Source: Fragilariopsis cylindrus CCMP1102
Lineage: Eukaryota; Bacillariophyta; Bacillariophyceae; Bacillariales; Bacillariaceae
Assembly (NCBI GenBank): GCA_900095095.1
Contig: FMBT01000418.1
Location: 1 to 64,000 of the forward strand
Length of the DNA: 64,000 nucleotides
Direction of reading: 5' to 3'
Made by a program: the position numbers and the translations under genes. The notes under the pieces were generated by a model. It did no database searches and was not told the origin of the DNA. It saw nothing but the letters and a program-made list of their open reading frames with translations. Below, piece by piece: positions 36,150 through 45,596 of this stretch. How positions within the stretch are numbered: the first letter of the stretch is position 1; each line of letters opens with the position of its first letter.

Positions 36150-37998
36150 AATTACGTTACGATTTCTGGTTGTGGTTAGTTAACACTAGATACGATACGA
36201 TGCTCTCTTGTTATTAGTTTTTTCTATTATACAGTATTGTTCCAATTCTTTACCACTAGACTAGATATTTACCACTGCATGGTAGATACGATGTTCTCTC
36301 GTTTAGTTTTTATATTTATTTTATTGTTTGTTTGTTGTTTGTTGTTTTGTGTTGTGTCAATCAATCGTGAATTCCAGACGTGCTTGTATGACTCACTCGA
36401 TCACTCTTAAGAAAAAGTTTTATCACAATAACTTTTATATTTAGGGGACAGGACTCTCCCTAGAACTGTGTTTTTAAGTACAGTAACTATTTTTAAATTC
36501 TAATAAGTTGTACTGGTCCCACCCCCCATTAATGTTATTCCCAAAATTTTAAGCAAAATCACACTACTAGTCTACGAAAATCTATGATAAAAACTAGGTT
36601 TGAATTATAAGTTAGTCCTAATTTCTAACCTAGTTAAAAGATGCAGTGTGTTTAATTAAAACTAAAATGGCTGTAAAAGTTCAGGTGTGTTCAAAAACGC
36701 GTAAGGTTGAAGTGTTTTGCCTGTAGTAGTAGTACTTGTATAGAAGTATAAGTAAGTGTAATATAATATAGAAATACATCAAATCTATTTATTTGTTCTA
36801 TGTACCAAGATAATACTATAATTTTTATGTTCAATGTGTACCATCAAAATTGTTCGAATAAATTTCTTTTATCCACAAACACTCATTTTATCCACAAACA
36901 CGCTGGGGGAGGAGGGGGGTAATAAACTGTGGCAACAAAAGTAGAGACAACATCTTTTCATTTCAGAAATTGAACCACACACTTTCCTTTGCTAGCTCCT
37001 CTTTGAATACTACACATTTATGTGGGTGCGGTGCAGTGGAGGTATATTTTAAGGAAAACACCAGTTTATTTATGTGGACAGCAAGCAAAATGCTCAATAT
37101 GTCGAGAATTTTCTAGAATTTTCTCCAAAAGCACAGAATAAGTTGCCCATGCTTTGAGAAGGGTTTTACATATCTTCTTTGTCCACAAAATATTAGCGTT
37201 GTTTGTTCTTTTCATATCAATTTTCCTTTATTTACCCTCATTGTCTGCCATTTTGATCAATTTGATCACTGTTTGCACTGTTGTTGCTGCTTGTTTGCAG
37301 CGTAGTTTTTGTGGTTGCGGACAAACTTTTGTCTATAGAACTGTTCAGTTAGACTAGTGATAATAGGTCATACAATTAGAGTAGTCAAAAGTGTGTTGTT
37401 AAGAGTATTATAGACAAGATATATGCAATTAGATTCTATTGCATTTGGCTAGTGTTATGGTGGTAACTGATGTGCCAATGTGCCAATTAGCGATGCCGGT
37501 TGTAACAGCACAAGGAGGCTATATATAGAAGGAGGATGCTAGTGCACAGGGTGTCATGGTGGTCTCAACAGTGAGAAGATAATGCATGTTATATATAATA
37601 TGTGAGAGCATCCATGGCCAGCTGTCCCAATCTTTGCTCTATCAGCATTATTTCTGTCTTCAATGTGACCATACCTTTTCTTTGCATTGGTTTTGTACAG
37701 TAATGAGCAGTTACTTTCCTGAAAAATGCTTTGGTGAACCAATAAAAGTTAAACTGTATTAAACATTGTTGACGATTAAAATGCACTCAATATCATGACA
37801 TGTTCATGAATAATAAAAGTACTACTAGGCTGTAAACTATAAAAGTTCTTAATGCATAATATGTATATAGTAGAATAGTATAAATCACTGGAACAAAATA
37901 CTCTCTATATATTAATTTATAGTATTGCTACAACAGTGGTTGTGAAAAAAAAGTAGCTGTCAATCGATGGAAGGATGGATGGGTTGGCATGAAATAAT
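36150..37998. other. Long intergenic region, no gene seen
   Basis: In 1.85 kb upstream of the UNC93-like gene and downstream of the antenna gene I find no supported gene. It includes an imperfect direct repeat around GATACGATGYTCTCTYGTT (about 36191-36212 and 36284-36305), a tandem pair of TTTTATCCACAAACAC at 36867-36882 and 36886-36901, TACAGTA at 36230-36236 and 36479-36485, and a purine-rich G tract near 36903. The frame at 37154-37357 encodes one hydrophobic stretch without family signal. Confidence 0.5.
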
Positions 37999-38783
37999 TT
38001 ATGGTAAGATGTTTCCAGGAAGGATTGAAACACCCAAACCTTCGTGTACAACAAGACCCCAGATACCCATCATAGCAGCACGTCCGTTGTTTAATTCGAT
38101 TTTGCGCTTCTTCAGTTTGGTTTCAGCATCAAATTTATCCCAACCGAAGTCAAGGGATCCATTACGGTAATCACCAACGAATTCCGCTTCGTTGTCTAAC
38201 CATTCCGCGTCACGGTTCACAATTGTGGCAACAGCCATAAAGGCGAGCATTTGAAGAAGGACGTTTTGTCCATCCTTGGAGGCAAGAAGATAATCGAATG
38301 CCTTAAGTCCAGCAGGGACATCTCCGGCACCAGGGAATCTGATTCCTGCGGCGGTGACCAAGTATCCTGTCACAGCCAACATAGAAACACGTCCGTGTGT
38401 GAGTTCGTATTCTCTGAGCATATCGAATTTTTTTTGGCTTCCATCTTCGATCAGGCCTAAAGGATCGAAAAGACCAAGCTGTTTTATTGAAAATTAGAAA
38501 GAGAAGGAACGGAAAGAAATAAGAAATTTGATTGGGGAAACATAAATGGTCTTAAAAGAACGAACCACTCGACTAGACTAGGTAGTTTCGTTAACATTAT
38601 TATCAAATAAAGCTTAACAACACCCAACAACGACAACGATAAACTTACGGGAGCCATGGCACCGAAATCATCGGAGAATGCCTTTGCCTCGACGGCAGAA
38701 GAAGCACGTCCTTGTTGGGAAGGTGCGAAAGCAGCGGCAGAACCGGCGGCGGCAGCGATAAGAGTAAGTGTGAATGTGTTCAT
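37999..38783 (-). CDS. FCP: Fucoxanthin-chlorophyll a/c binding antenna protein (204 aa)
   Basis: This is a thylakoid light-harvesting protein binding chlorophyll a/c and fucoxanthin. Exons 38783-38649 and 38478-37999 join in phase 0 over a 170-bp GTAAGT...CAG intron. The N-terminus (MNTFTLTLIAAAAGSAAAFAPS) is a signal peptide ending in AFAP, the diatom plastid import motif, followed by a short Ser/Arg-rich transit part. The mature protein keeps the two LHC helices with chlorophyll-ligand motifs, EYELTHGRVSMLAV in helix 1 and KIELNNGRAAMMGIWG in helix 3, and a middle helix containing LLQMLAFMAV. The length is typical of an FCP of the Lhcf or Lhcr type; I do not choose between them. It is divergent from the oxidoreductase gene across a repeat-bearing promoter region. 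Confidence 0.95.
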
Positions 38784-39319
38784 TGTGAATGTTTTTATTG
38801 TTATTTTATGACGTCTGTATTTGATACTTGAGATTGGCAATGAGCCTCTTTACGTATATTATCTCGCAAATTTAGCTAGTGAGAAAAAGAACAACAACGA
38901 TCTTGCTGTTCAACATTCAAAAGATCGGCAATGAGAAATATGGGTCGTTAGGGTACGTGTTCTATTTCCTCCGACATACTTACGGTACTTAGTAGTATTT
39001 TCCAAGAAAAACACTAAATAATGCCTTGACGATACGGCACGCGAATTTCGTGACAAAGTCGGCAGACAGTACGTGTTCTATTTCAATTGAACATACTACG
39101 GTATCATATATATAGTAGATATTAAACTAGCATATGATACTTACCTACTGTATGCGCTATTGATAGTCGGATAGTCTGTAACCAAACACCACCAGATCTA
39201 GATTTTCTTTCAAATTCGAGATGCCGACAATGAACAATGCGGTACCGTATATGCCACAACAATCGAAACCAGAATTAAAATTTCTCATCTCAAAGTAAAC
39301 TTAGATATATTAGTCAACG
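38784..39319. promoter_or_regulatory. Divergent promoter region of antenna gene with 36-bp direct repeat
   Basis: Two imperfect copies of a block starting GTACGTGTTCTATTTC and ending CATACTTACGGTAC or CATACTACGGTA lie at 38953-38988 and 39069-39103, 116 bases apart, 170-320 bases upstream of the antenna start codon. TACTGTA occurs at 39146-39152. The repeats may be light- or stress-responsive elements; that is inference from position. Confidence 0.5.
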
Positions 39320-40448
39320 ATGGCTACTGCTGCTACTACCGGATCACCAAATCAATGTGAAGTACTCTTAATCGGATGTGGAAACCCACTTAAATCGATG
39401 GGCGGGTATCATGCACTCCAAATTCTTGATAATCGTGTACCGGATGCAAAACTCAAGTACGTTGTTGAACCGTGGTATTTTTCGGAGGCAGCAAGCAGTG
39501 CACCAGGTCATGATGAATTTCATTTGTGGAGGAAAGATCAAGAATCAAAAAATGGGATTGTGTTTCTCTCAAAAGTATCCGATGTTCCTCTCCTGAGGAT
39601 GGGGTACTTCGATTGGCTATTATTAGTGCCCGAACAGCAGACAATCCAGCTTTATTAGAAGCATCTGTCGATATTGGTTGTAAAGCAATCTATTTAGAAA
39701 AACCTGGAGCTACATCCGTTGACGAATTATTGAGAATGCGTAACAAAGCTAACGAAGCAAATGTCAAAGTTTATATGGGATTTAACAAAAATGTATCAAG
39801 TTACTTGGATTTGTCGAGAGACTTTGCTAAAAATCATAACGGTAAATGCGATGTAACATTTTTACACAATAATAATTACAAAAATACAAAAGAAGAACTA
39901 TCCGAATGCTTTGAACGGAATTCCGAAGGAATGTTAAAAAATATGGCTATCCATGAACTTGCGATTGCTGTTACATATTATGGTATTACTGTCGAAACTA
40001 TTGCAGAAGTTATTGCTGATAAAGAATATTCCAGTCTTCAAACACTAACAGGACCATCGTCGGGAAACAAATAACCGATTTTGATAAATTAAGATTCAAG
40101 TTAGTAACTAAGGATGGTGTAGAAATTAATATCGCTGCCGATCGTTGTGGTGGTGATGATTCTGTTGGGATCATTACGGATGCACAAACAGGTCATGAAT
40201 TAGCAAGATTTAGTATGCCCGATGAGGCAACGATCGCAAACATCCCAACCCTAAAAGAAAAATACGGTGATGCAATGCCATATTTCTTTACACAAGATCC
40301 GGATTATCTCAAATTAAAAACTTTAGTTGTTAGTAATTTCGTTCATGGTACACCAGCGACTGGGGTTGCTGATATTGATATTGCAATTGAAACCTTAAAA
40401 GTTGCTGAATATCTTACTCCAATTCTTCAAGAGCAACTAAAACAATGA
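39320..40448 (+). CDS. Gfo/Idh/MocA-type NAD(P) oxidoreductase, two apparent frame breaks
   Basis: The N-terminus is a Rossmann fold (CEVLLIGCGNPLKSMGGYH), followed by the family's catalytic-lysine motif in YLEKPGATS and an Ile/Asn-rich second domain. Members oxidise or reduce sugars and cyclitols with NAD(P); the substrate is unknown. The natural protein needs about 376 codons, but the reading frame shifts by -1 near 39586-39592 (CCTCTCC) and again at the A run 40065-40067. On each side the protein stays coding-like up to the last base, and the C-terminus TLKVAEYLTPILQ is intact. I read these as missing bases in the sequence rather than a decayed gene, but a pseudogene is possible. No organelle presequence is seen. 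Confidence 0.75.
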
Positions 40449-40734
40449 TAACAACAACAACAACAACGAAAATGAATACTACGAAAATACTCTTCTGGTA
40501 ATTTAATGAACTAAAAAACAAGCTACACAGCTATGACATAATGCTATAGAAATTGATACATTTTATAATAAGTTATGAAAAAGAGTTTCGCTCACTCTTG
40601 TATATTGAATTAGGCTACTGGGTTATCGATACATTCGACACCGGTAGTAGCAGTAGTAACGAGCATTAGATCCAGACCTTATGACCTAGTTTTATGTTTT
40701 TGAAAGTACAACGTGCTTACATCTACAAGTATTC

Positions 40735-41430
40735 TCAATCGTTCTCCGACTCACTCTCGCCCATCAACTGAAGTTCTCGAGTTATCAGGAGGATGGCAAG
40801 AGAACTTTTAACTTCGCTACCATCATCATTCGTTATCAAGGGATTAGTATTGATCTCGTCGCTTTCATTATTATTGTTGTAACTGTTACTGTTACTGTTA
40901 CTGTCATCGTTGTTGTTGTAATTACTTTTATCATCATCATTTTTATTGTTCCTGTAGCTTCCTTTGCCCGTAGACTTCGTCAAGAGTCTCCTTATTGATC
41001 GGAACGGTTTAAATAATGGCCTTGTTTCCTTCATGGATGTCTCTTTTTCCAATTTCGTTGAACCCATTACTTGGGTATCGTCCTCCATTTTATCGTCACC
41101 CGCAACATCCCTCTTAGAACGCCGAAAAGGGTTGTGTAATCGATTCGCCAATGAGCGAGATGATAATGCCGACTTACCGGTAACAAACTCAATGTCACTG
41201 GCATCAATCTCATCCATATTATCTATGTTGCTGCTATCATCATCGAGTCCAAATGCTGAGCTCGACAATCTTCTCATCGAGCTAGAGCGTTCTGGCAAAG
41301 GAATTCGATCTAAATTGAATTCTCTAGAGCATAGTTCCGTCCTATGCGATCTGCTCATATACAGCCTCCGAGTACCAATTTCACCCCTCCTCGGTCGTAA
41401 GAAACGCGATGGCTCTCTTCGAGAATTCAT
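40735..41430 (-). CDS. Hypothetical disordered protein (231 aa)
   Basis: An uninterrupted frame begins MNSRREPSRFLRPRRGEIG. It contains a basic N-terminus, a Ser-rich acidic segment (GLDDDSSNIDNMDEIDASD), a second basic patch (RPLFKPFRSIRRLLTKS), an Asn/Asp/Ser repeat of about 40 residues and a short C-terminal helix (LAILLITRELQLMGESESEND). There is no known domain and no membrane segment. TACTGTA lies about 200 bases upstream at 41628-41634. Length, codon pattern and charge structure support a real gene, but the function is unknown. Confidence 0.6.
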   Translation of the reverse strand: MNSRREPSRFLRPRRGEIGTRRLYMSRSHRTELCSREFNLDRIPLPERSSSMRRLSSSAFGLDDDSSNIDNMDEIDASDIEFVTGKSALSSRSLANRLHNPFRRSKRDVAGDDKMEDDTQVMGSTKLEKETSMKETRPLFKPFRSIRRLLTKSTGKGSYRNNKNDDDKSNYNNNDDSNSNSNSYNNNNESDEINTNPLITNDDGSEVKSSLAILLITRELQLMGESESEND

Positions 41431-41564
41431 GGTTTTTGATTATTATACATGTATAGAGAGATGATACTTCTGTAGTCTGTAGAGGCAGAGAGATACTTTT
41501 TATTATTTATATACTATTGAGCAGGAATAAAAACTTATGTCTCTACATGAACATCTACCGCTCT

Positions 41565-41589
41565 GCATGCGGTGTGAGCTACCGCATGC
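41565..41589. repeat. Hairpin, 9-bp stem and 7-base loop
   Basis: GCATGCGGT and ACCGCATGC flank GTGAGCT. The stem is GC-rich in AT-rich surroundings and holds the palindrome GCATGC in each arm. It sits about 135 bases upstream of the hypothetical minus-strand gene and 115 bases from the MITE. Confidence 0.75.
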
Positions 41590-41703
41590 GGTATCAATAA
41601 AGAGGCAGGAAGGGTGAAGAAAGTACCTACTGTAGTACTCTAAGGAGAGATCTAAGCAAGAAGAGCGAAGAATGAGGTTTTTCATGAAACCGAACCCACC
41701 CTA

Positions 41704-41924
41704 CTTCCTCCGGGCAACGCATAATTCGTACGCGCTATCGCTTGGAATTATTACACCATTAAAAAGTACGTTGAATCCTTACAAATCTTCGTAAAATCTT
41801 CGCTTATTTTTATTTTTTTTCGTACATTTCGCATTTTGTGAGTAGAATCAAGGATTTAGTGTGCTTTAGCCCATCTTAATTTTCGAACAATAGCGCGTAC
41901 GAATCGGGCGTTGCCCGGAGGAAG
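41704..41924. mobile_element. MITE with about 36-bp terminal inverted repeats, TA target site
   Basis: The left end (CTTCCTCCGGGCAACGC...) and the right end are inverted copies: 17 identical bases, three mismatches, then ATTCGTACGCGCTAT again identical, with weaker similarity further in. The element is 221 bp, has no coding capacity and is flanked by TA on both sides (41702-41703, 41925-41926), the target duplication of Tc1/mariner elements. The CTYCCTCCG-type terminus resembles plant Stowaway MITEs. It is a non-autonomous element presumably moved by a mariner transposase encoded elsewhere. Confidence 0.8.
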
Positions 41925-42678
41925 TACTTATTAACACACGTAAAAAACAAAACCGGTATGTTGTGAATGGAAAAATTGCGTACAGTGCGAACTTTAGTGG
42001 CATATGTTGGTAAAATGACTTTTGTCTTTTCTTCTGTTCTGCAACACATATCTGCAATATCTATGATTGGTGTCGGCATGCTCTTCGCATTGATTGGTGC
42101 GAATTCAGAACTAGAGTTGAGTGATATGATGTGCCTAAAGATGTAAGTTATTATTCTACCTATTTTTCTTGGGGAGATTTGATAGTCAGCACCATGTAAA
42201 CGGCTATTTAGAGAGGTACAATGATGGGTGGACAATGCATGTATTGAGCTACTACTGATTACTCCCCATGCTGAATGCATGGTATGTGATGGTTTTATGA
42301 TCTTTGTGTAGTTACTTAAATATGAGTCCTAATCTATCAAAGTAGTGTTGGGTATTCTTATAGCATGTACTTGTACTGCTCACTGTGTGCTTGCATACTA
42401 TCAATATTAACACACAGTAGATATGCTTACTATATTTGTTGAAATTAATCAATTTTAGTCACGAGGGAGTCAAGTCCCGTTTTTAAATTTTTAAATTGAT
42501 ACAGGCAGCAAAAGGCAAGAAAGAAGGATCGAATATCAAATATTGAGGCAGAGTTCAGAGTTGCCCTCAAAAAAATGATCAGCACTATTAGTACTCATAA
42601 TTCTTGTTTTACGATCAATCCAACAATGGTATGACGACTCGACTCTCATCGCTGTAAACATAGAAAAGAATACATTAC

Positions 42679-44098
42679 ATGTTTGGGGGTTTATATGGCA
42701 CTGCTGCCCACCGTCATCGGTCGTTGATGCATTTAATACGGCGTAGTTGTTGCTTGACGTTGCAACTTCATCGAAACCATCATCAAATTCGAATAAATCA
42801 AAAAAGAAGATTTTCATCGCTTCATGATGATCGAAAAGCAGTGACAACTACTAGTATAAAAAATACTTCCACCCAAAAAGATGAAATAATTAAGATCTCA
42901 AGGACGACAATGGCAACGACGTCCGTAAACGCTAATACTAACAACACTGCAACAACAAATATTGTGTCGTTAGAAAAAGAAGAAGTTACCGTTTTAGTTG
43001 ACGATTTGTTACGTCGCACTCGATCCCTGATGGACAACAACAACGACGACGACGACAACAACGACGGTGGTGATAATCCCGAAATTGATGGTCCCGATGA
43101 TGGTCGTAAGAAGAATGCTCATCATGTGATCGCTTTTTCCGGTGGTATTGATTCTTCTGTTACAACTGCCTTAATTCAACGAATTGTTTCATCGTCGTCG
43201 TCGTCGTCGTCGTCGTCATCGTCATCATGGCAACTAGCATCAACTGTGTACGATACTGAAAATGTAACTGCTGTTCTTGGGTTGTCACCCGCAGTTCCTG
43301 TTGACCAACGACAATTGGCCGAACGTGTAGCAGAACAGATAGGGGTACGATTTGAACAAATTGCTACGAGCGAGGGAGACGATGAAGTTTATGTTGCTAA
43401 TGATGGTCGAGCATGCTTTGCATGTAAAACACATTTATATACATGTTTAAAAAGTATCTCCGATCGATATTCATTTTCCTCTAATAATAACAACAACAAC
43501 AACAACAGCATCAACAGCATCAACGACGTCATATTATATAATGGCACGAACGCAGATGATCTGATGGATCCGACACGATTGGGATTGATTGCAGCAGATG
43601 AATTTCATGTCCGGTCACCACTTCGTTATCTAACAAAAATGAAGTACGATTAGTAGGAAGGCATCTTGGTTTACTAAATTGGGATCATGCAGCCTCACCA
43701 TGTTTACGATCACGATTAGCAGTAGGTGTAACAGCAACATCCGATCGACTTCAAAATGTTGAATTTGCGGAACGGTTCGTACAAAATCATTACCACAACT
43801 TATAGATGATCCAACTCGGAATTTACGTGTCCGAATTTTAAGTGGTAATCGTGCAATGATTGAGGTGGATAATGATGATATTTTAAATGAAATTCAGAAT
43901 CATATTATTCGTTTTCCTAGTGAAGATTCAGAATCGTTATCATCATCATCATCATCATCATCTTCGTGGAGACAATACTTTGAACGAGACTTGGGATTTT
44001 CTTCAGTAGATGTACGACTATTCAAAACAGGATCGGTAGCAACTATGCCAACAACAATACGACAGCAACCCAATACAAAAATAAAGAACTTATTATGA
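42679..44098 (+). CDS. LarE-like PP-loop ATP-dependent sulfur transferase, two frame breaks
   Basis: This belongs to the adenine nucleotide alpha-hydrolase (PP-loop) family and is closest to LarE, which adenylates a pyridinium dicarboxylate nucleotide and donates sulfur from its own cysteine in making the nickel-pincer cofactor. Visible motifs: PP-loop AFSGGIDSSVTTAL, CFACKTHLYTCL, NGTNADDLMDPTRLG...VRSPL, and DWDHAASPCLRSRLA-like sequence, where the PCL Cys fits the LarE sacrificial position. The N-terminus (HLIRRSCCLTLQLHRNHHQIR) is basic and may be mitochondrial targeting. Poly-Asn, Asp and Ser inserts break the domain. The frame shifts by -1 at the A run 43635-43639, which hits the region before PCLRSR, and again at 43783-43786. 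Both are restored by one extra A. Substrate is inferred; other PP-loop sulfur enzymes are possible. Confidence 0.72.
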
Positions 44099-44278
44099 CT
44101 AAACACTGTAAATGGCATATAATTAACAACTATTATTACTACATTTATTAAATAATTGTATAGCATAATAAGTCGGGATAAATCCTGGTAATAACATAGA
44201 ATTTCTAGTCTCCAATCTCCACAAATAACGCATGTTGCATTATAGTTTATTAACTATGGATCTGATGTAATTTAGCAA

Positions 44279-45013
44279 CTATTGCTTTAAAAGTTGCATC
44301 GCTTCATTGACTACTTCAATAGTTTCGATTATTTCAGGAGATGGTGATGGAGAATTAGTATACCATTAATTTCATTATTATTACTATCATCGACGGTAAT
44401 ATGATTCATACGAATAAGATTGCCATCTTTGTCTATTGGATACGAGGATGTTACATGTAATATACCAAATAAGAATCCAATAACGATTGCAGATCCAACC
44501 AATAATCCAACACTTAATGCTAAAATAAAATCTTGGCAATCATTTATTTCACGTTCTAAAAATGATCGCCGTGCGTATTTAATGAAGATGATGATGATAA
44601 TTTCTTTCTATTAGTGTTGCTTCCGTTATTATTATGATGATCATCATCGTCGTCGTTATTGTTATTATTGTCATCGTCCCCATCATGACTTTTATTATTG
44701 GTAACAATAACGGATGCCGTTGCAGTCATTAAGTTGCTATTATCGATTTGAGTAGCAGAAACAACCGGAACGTTGTCCCCTCCCCAACTGGTATCGTCGT
44801 CGTCGTCGTCGTCGTCGATCTATTGCTGTAAGATGAGGTATATAACTTTTGTGGATTTTGCAGTTGATGTGTTGGTAAATCAAATATAAATGAATCACCT
44901 GTTTGGAATAATCCATTTGGTATTTTTACATTTGCTTCTGTACCATCTTGTAGATGTATCCGTACTACTTGACCCGCCTCACATTCATCGGGAATAAGAA
45001 CTCGAAATTGCAT
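44279..45013 (-). CDS. Small tail-anchored membrane protein with frame breaks (about 244 aa)
   Basis: The N-terminus (MQFRVLIPDECEAGQVVRI, then ANVKIPNGLFQTGDSFIFDLP) is a beta-rich module I know only as a recurrent, uncharacterised start of diatom proteins. A long Asp/Asn/Ser linker follows. Then come a basic helix (KYARRSFLEREINDCQD), one membrane helix (FILALSVGLLVGSAIVIGFL) and a short polar tail ending EVVNEAMQLLKQ. To read this through, three -1 shifts are needed: in the CGT repeat 44793-44817, at 44578-44580, and near 44352-44360. The uninterrupted frame alone ends at 44729. Coding-like sequence on both sides of each break supports missing bases. Function unknown. Confidence 0.6.
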
Positions 45014-45596
45014 TTTGCTTTCTATTTTTTTTTTTGTTTTATTATATCAGTTTTTCGTTGTTGTTGTCGTCGTCGTCGTCGTCTTGTCACTTCTTCTGTG
45101 TACTACTCGTAACAGATACCTTCTGATTTCCTCTTCAATATTATTGTTGTCTTTGTCGATGATTGTTGTCTACGTCAATATTCAGTATTTGTTGCTGTCA
45201 ATGATGTATTATTGTGTCTTTGTCAACGATGATGTTGGTGTGATCTTTTTAAAGGTTCTAATTGTTGAGACTAAGATTTCATTCATTAGTCCTTTAGCGG
45301 TACAGCTGCGGGGATATCAGTTAATGACCAAAGATATGATTTTTTGACGAACATGAGTGACTCAAAATTTAAAAAACGAAATGGGATTGAATTGATGGGG
45401 TGACAAAGGAGGGGAGACAAAAATCTAATTTTATTATTAATTTATTTAAAGAGAGGAAAAGTAAGATTCCATTTGGAAATAAAGCTATTAACATAGCACC
45501 TATTATTCTATTTAAAAAAAAAATTCTGTGCGTGTACTGTATTACGTAGGATTGTTGTGTGTATTCGGGAATCATCCACTGATTCGATTCCTCGCT
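45014..45596. other. Spacer between two minus-strand genes
   Basis: This spacer includes the 5' region of the tail-anchored protein gene, with a CGT/TTG repeat, and the 3' flank of the permease gene. The 110-codon plus-strand frame at 45015-45347 is a hydrophobic artefact of the antisense CGT repeat. TACTGTA lies at about 45535. Confidence 0.5.

Larger units (their letters stand above)
41431..42678. other. Intergenic region holding a MITE and a hairpin
   Basis: No supported gene is seen. The region contains a 9-bp-stem hairpin (41565-41589) and a MITE (41704-41924). The 134-codon minus-strand frame at 41876-42280 enters the MITE's right terminal repeat and is not believed. Confidence 0.6.

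Noticed and set aside
36867-36901. Short spaced repeats as a CRISPR-like array
   Set aside because: Only two 16-base copies three bases apart in a eukaryotic context; a simple duplication.
41876-42280. 134-codon minus-strand frame
   Set aside because: It reads into the MITE terminal repeat and has no recognisable domain.
45015-45347. 110-codon hydrophobic plus-strand frame
   Set aside because: The poly-Val comes from a CGT/GTC repeat in the 5' region of the minus-strand gene; no family signal.
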